Below, in pieces: positions 61,944 to 64,000 of a stretch of 64,000 nucleotides of DNA. The notes below the pieces were generated by a model that was not told where the DNA came from, did no database searches, and saw only the letters and a list, made by a program, of their open reading frames with translations. Within the stretch, counting starts at the first letter, position 1, and each line of letters starts with the position of its first letter. The DNA comes from JBAZLV01 sp964586075. GTDB taxonomy: Bacteria; Nitrospirota; UBA9217. The DNA is taken from contig CAZPGZ010000013.1 of the NCBI GenBank assembly GCA_964586075.1, forward strand, positions 1 through 64,000. Reading direction: 5' to 3'. The position numbers and the translations under genes are program-made.

Positions 61944-62642
61944 TTACCGTTGCAGGAGATCGCGCAAGAGGTTATCCAGTATCTCATACGCTTTCTGGTT
62001 TAAGTGTGTTCCGTCTCCACTGTTTAACTCATCACGAAGAAAACGCTCCCGGTCGCTTTTCCGTAACACAGCCTCAAGGTCAATCAGTGTGATTTTCTCT
62101 TTTTTTGCGTAATCCCGAAGCCAGTCGTTGTAAGCCAAAATGCCTTCTATTTTGCCTTGCACAGCCTCCGCGCGTGCGCGTGTAACGGGGACAACGGTCG
62201 CCAATATCACCTCTACGCGCGCGTCATGAATCCGCTTGACCCATTTTTGTACCAGTTCCTTCTGAAGGACGATGTCGCCTGGAAAATAGGACGAACATTC
62301 TTTAATAACAATAATGTTCGGCAACACGGGTGACGGCTGGAAAAAACCCTTTATGTATGACAGCGTAAAGTGAAACTTTCTTTTCGGACGCATCAGGATT
62401 TCATCGATTGCTTCCGTTTTATCAAACTGATATACAGCTATAAACTCGACATTATGAGCGCGGTCACCCGTCCGTTGGGAATACTCTGCAAGTTTCCATG
62501 CCTTCCCGATGGAAGCCCCGACAAGCATAACGTTTTTTTTGGAGGCATTCGTTTTACCCTGATCCTGGATTTGCGTACAACCGGTCAGCACAAGCAGGCC
62601 TGCCGCTGCAACGAAGAATATTTTTTTTACGTCCTTAATCAT
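61944..62642 (-). CDS. SGNH-hydrolase-like lipoprotein
   Basis: The 232-residue protein has a lipoprotein signal with lipobox LTGC (Cys22) and an SGNH/GDSL fold: block I VGASIG with the Ser nucleophile S44, and block V DGTHLNQKAYE with the Asp-His pair near the C-terminus. The block III Asn is not obvious (KECSSYFPGD). It would act in the periplasm as an esterase or acyltransferase on polysaccharide. The ATG at 62640-62642 has GAGG six bases upstream; an ATG four codons earlier overlaps the acyltransferase stop. The combination of carrier protein, ligase and SGNH protein recalls the Dlt system, where DltD has this fold. Confidence 0.85.
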   Translation of the reverse strand: MIKDVKKIFFVAAAGLLVLTGCTQIQDQGKTNASKKNVMLVGASIGKAWKLAEYSQRTGDRAHNVEFIAVYQFDKTEAIDEILMRPKRKFHFTLSYIKGFFQPSPVLPNIIVIKECSSYFPGDIVLQKELVQKWVKRIHDARVEVILATVVPVTRARAEAVQGKIEGILAYNDWLRDYAKKEKITLIDLEAVLRKSDRERFLRDELNSGDGTHLNQKAYEILDNLLRDLLQR

Positions 62643-62650
62643 TGAGGACC

Positions 62651-63250
62651 TCATGCAAGGTCATCCTTGAACAATTTCAGCAAATGTTGTTTTAACTCCT
62701 GGCTATTTTGGCGTGCATATTTTGTGGACCACCAATTTTCGCCATTTTCCAGCTGTATGTCAGCCGGTTTTTGCATCTTCCATCGCTCAAGACATTTTTC
62801 CTTGTATTTCAATACTGAACCGAACGGCCGCGCAGGCACTCCCATCACAATAGTATCAGGGGGAACGTCCGCGATCACGACTGAACCGGCACCGACAATC
62901 GAATTTCTCCCGATTCTGATACCCGGGAACAGGATGGCATTCTGACCGATGATGCAATTATCTTCTATTACGATAGGACCGAATACCTGAAGGTCCGGCA
63001 CCTCATGCCGGAAAACCCAGGCACCTCCATCGTGAGTCATGAATTTCACTCCCTGAGCAATACCGACGTGATTGCCAATTTTAATAAGATACGGCTCCGT
63101 GCCGAGTTGGGTCGGAATTATTCTACAGTGCTCTCCTATCTGGACCCCTTGTTTTCTGAAGTATTCCGCGATAGTATCCGCATTATACTTTCGAAGTTCA
63201 TAAGCCTGCAGCAGCCGGGCTACCACTTTTTTAAGTACCCTTAAAATCAT
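62651..63250 (-). CDS. Left-handed beta-helix (hexapeptide) acyltransferase
   Basis: The 199-residue protein carries hexapeptide repeats (IGNHVGIAQGV, VIEDNCIIGQNAILFPGIRIG, IVGAGSVVIADV), the catalytic-type His in MTHDGGAW, and VMGVPARPFG at the end of the helix, a standard sugar O-acetyltransferase layout. ATG 63248-63250 has AAGGAG eight bases upstream. It is a paralogue of the enzyme at 55286-55978, similar over the whole beta-helix but with a shorter C-terminal tail. Its stop overlaps the upstream start option of the SGNH gene, so adding and removing acyl groups may be paired functions. Confidence 0.9.
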   Translation of the reverse strand: MILRVLKKVVARLLQAYELRKYNADTIAEYFRKQGVQIGEHCRIIPTQLGTEPYLIKIGNHVGIAQGVKFMTHDGGAWVFRHEVPDLQVFGPIVIEDNCIIGQNAILFPGIRIGRNSIVGAGSVVIADVPPDTIVMGVPARPFGSVLKYKEKCLERWKMQKPADIQLENGENWWSTKYARQNSQELKQHLLKLFKDDLA

Positions 63251-63276
63251 TGACCTGACTCCTTTTGTATTCCCGT

Positions 63277-64000
63277 CTAGTTTACAGCGTGTGCGTGAGC
63301 ACGGTCGTTTTCGTCTGCCGTTAAAATGAGATCAACCAACTCTTTTCTGGTTTTCTCAAAAAAGTCTGAAGTCCATTCCGATTCTCCATCCTGATGACAA
63401 GCTGGTTCTCCGGATTTGCCTTGGATTCTTGAGAAAAAGTTTTCATAGCGGGAAGTGTCTATTCCTTTCCGCTTCAATACAGAAACCCGCTTTACAAGCT
63501 GATACAGCAGCTTATGGTCAGTAATCCCCTCGCGGATTGCTTCCCATTTGAGCGTCGGCACCGGACCGGACGGAGCCGGATAGGCTAGATACAGGTCGCG
63601 TCCCGGTGTATCCGCTTTTTCCGGGAGTCCGCTTGCATTCTGAGTATTCTGAAACGTCCAGGACGACATTCCGTCGATGCGCTTCATCCATGTGTAATAT
63701 CCATACACATACCGTGCATAGGCGGGATTATCACATTGAGTAGTTACATTGTTATTGTACATCCAGTAGCGCGAACCGTTCTTATGGGCGGCCTGCATCT
63801 CGTGCTCATTCATTTCCGCGGAGGACAGATAATCAACCGGCGAGAACTGATCGTATCGAAGCGCCGTAAGCATTGTTTTTCCACCTGACTCTTTTATGGC
63901 CTTAAGCAGCACGGGCGTTACAGCATACCGTTTCCTTTGCAAATCCTGCTGCGAATCATCCGGTTCATCGATGGGCAAAAATATGACGGGTGGGCAACGG
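63277..64000 (-). CDS. DUF4091/glycoside hydrolase-like protein, 5' end cut by window
   Basis: The frame is open through the right edge (upstream residues read PPVIFLPIDEPDD), so the N-terminus is missing and any start inside the window is artificial. The visible 241 residues have IDEP near the edge, a likely catalytic Asp-Glu pair of a TIM-barrel hydrolase, then YWMYNN, a WTF segment, and TLKWEAIREGITDHKLLYQLVKR in which the ExxREGxxDxxxL pattern is the DUF4091 signature. Proteins of this kind are usually exported glycosidase-like enzymes. It is the furthest upstream member of the polysaccharide locus seen here. Confidence 0.8.
   Translation of the reverse strand, partial: RCPPVIFLPIDEPDDSQQDLQRKRYAVTPVLLKAIKESGGKTMLTALRYDQFSPVDYLSSAEMNEHEMQAAHKNGSRYWMYNNNVTTQCDNPAYARYVYGYYTWMKRIDGMSSWTFQNTQNASGLPEKADTPGRDLYLAYPAPSGPVPTLKWEAIREGITDHKLLYQLVKRVSVLKRKGIDTSRYENFFSRIQGKSGEPACHQDGESEWTSDFFEKTRKELVDLILTADENDRAHAHAVN

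Noticed and set aside
34647..64000. Exosortase (xrtA) or PEP-CTERM substrate
   Set aside because: Several XrtA-type accessory genes are present, but no multi-TM protein with the exosortase Cys/Arg motif and no protein with a PEP-TM-Arg tail was found.
1..64000. tRNA, rRNA, CRISPR arrays, insertion sequences, prophage
   Set aside because: No cloverleaf, rRNA core, regularly spaced repeats, transposase or integrase was seen on reading both strands, though no dedicated search could be run.

Overview
The window is a stretch of chromosome from a Gram-negative bacterium. It has a double membrane (lipoproteins, an Mla-type lipid transporter), uses GTG and TTG starts freely, and is rich in hybrid sensor kinases and c-di-GMP parts. 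The gene mix (a GEMM/c-di-GMP-I riboswitch, a galU-lon-thiL neighbourhood, XrtA/PEP-CTERM-type polysaccharide genes) fits Nitrospirota or Desulfobacterota best. That placement is inference from gene content, not a phylogeny. I saw no tRNA, rRNA, CRISPR array, transposase or integrase.

Left part (1-10 kb): a cut-off membrane protein, a Cys-rich DUF3109/YkgJ-like protein, a Mug-type uracil-DNA glycosylase, two large hybrid histidine kinases and, divergent from the first kinase, an exported choloylglycine/penicillin-V acylase family hydrolase. From 19.9 down to 10.0 kb runs one long, tightly packed minus-strand operon: zinc-ribbon protein, alr, mlaE, mlaF, mlaD, galU, lon, thiL, a DUF2062 membrane protein and an HExxH protein. 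Its general theme is the cell envelope.

Middle part (20-34.6 kb): plus-strand signalling genes comprise a REC-PilZ protein whose phospho-acceptor Asp is replaced by Glu, an NtrB/NtrC-like kinase and sigma-54 activator pair, and a GAF protein with a kinase histidine but a degenerate ATP-binding domain. Next, on the minus strand, come manC, a phosphomannomutase/phosphoglucomutase, a nucleotide-sugar dehydrogenase and a CRP-like regulator. Facing away from the regulator gene is a c-di-GMP-I riboswitch with an overlapping terminator. It controls a fibronectin-type lipoprotein and an 846-residue secreted beta-helix protein with three Cys-paired repeats. A CRP-consensus palindrome lies just upstream of the riboswitch.

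Right part (34.6-64 kb): a continuous minus-strand exopolysaccharide locus of about 26 genes. It encodes a UDP-sugar dehydratase, DegT aminotransferase and formyltransferase (suggesting a formamido-dideoxy sugar), a PglC/WcaJ-like initiating transferase, five glycosyltransferases, Wzx, Wzy, three polysaccharide deacetylases, a beta-helix protein, three tandem CelD/FemAB-like GNAT proteins, a further GNAT, two hexapeptide acyltransferases and an SGNH lipoprotein. At its centre is a carrier-protein module (ACP, two adenylating ligases, a PLP decarboxylase) known from exosortase-A loci, but no exosortase or PEP-CTERM substrate lies in the window. Wza/Wzc-type export genes are also absent and may lie beyond 64 kb. 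The locus ends at a bidirectional terminator facing the riboswitch-controlled genes.

Together the window reads as a c-di-GMP- and CRP-linked matrix polysaccharide system with an unusual acyl/aminoacyl decoration module.
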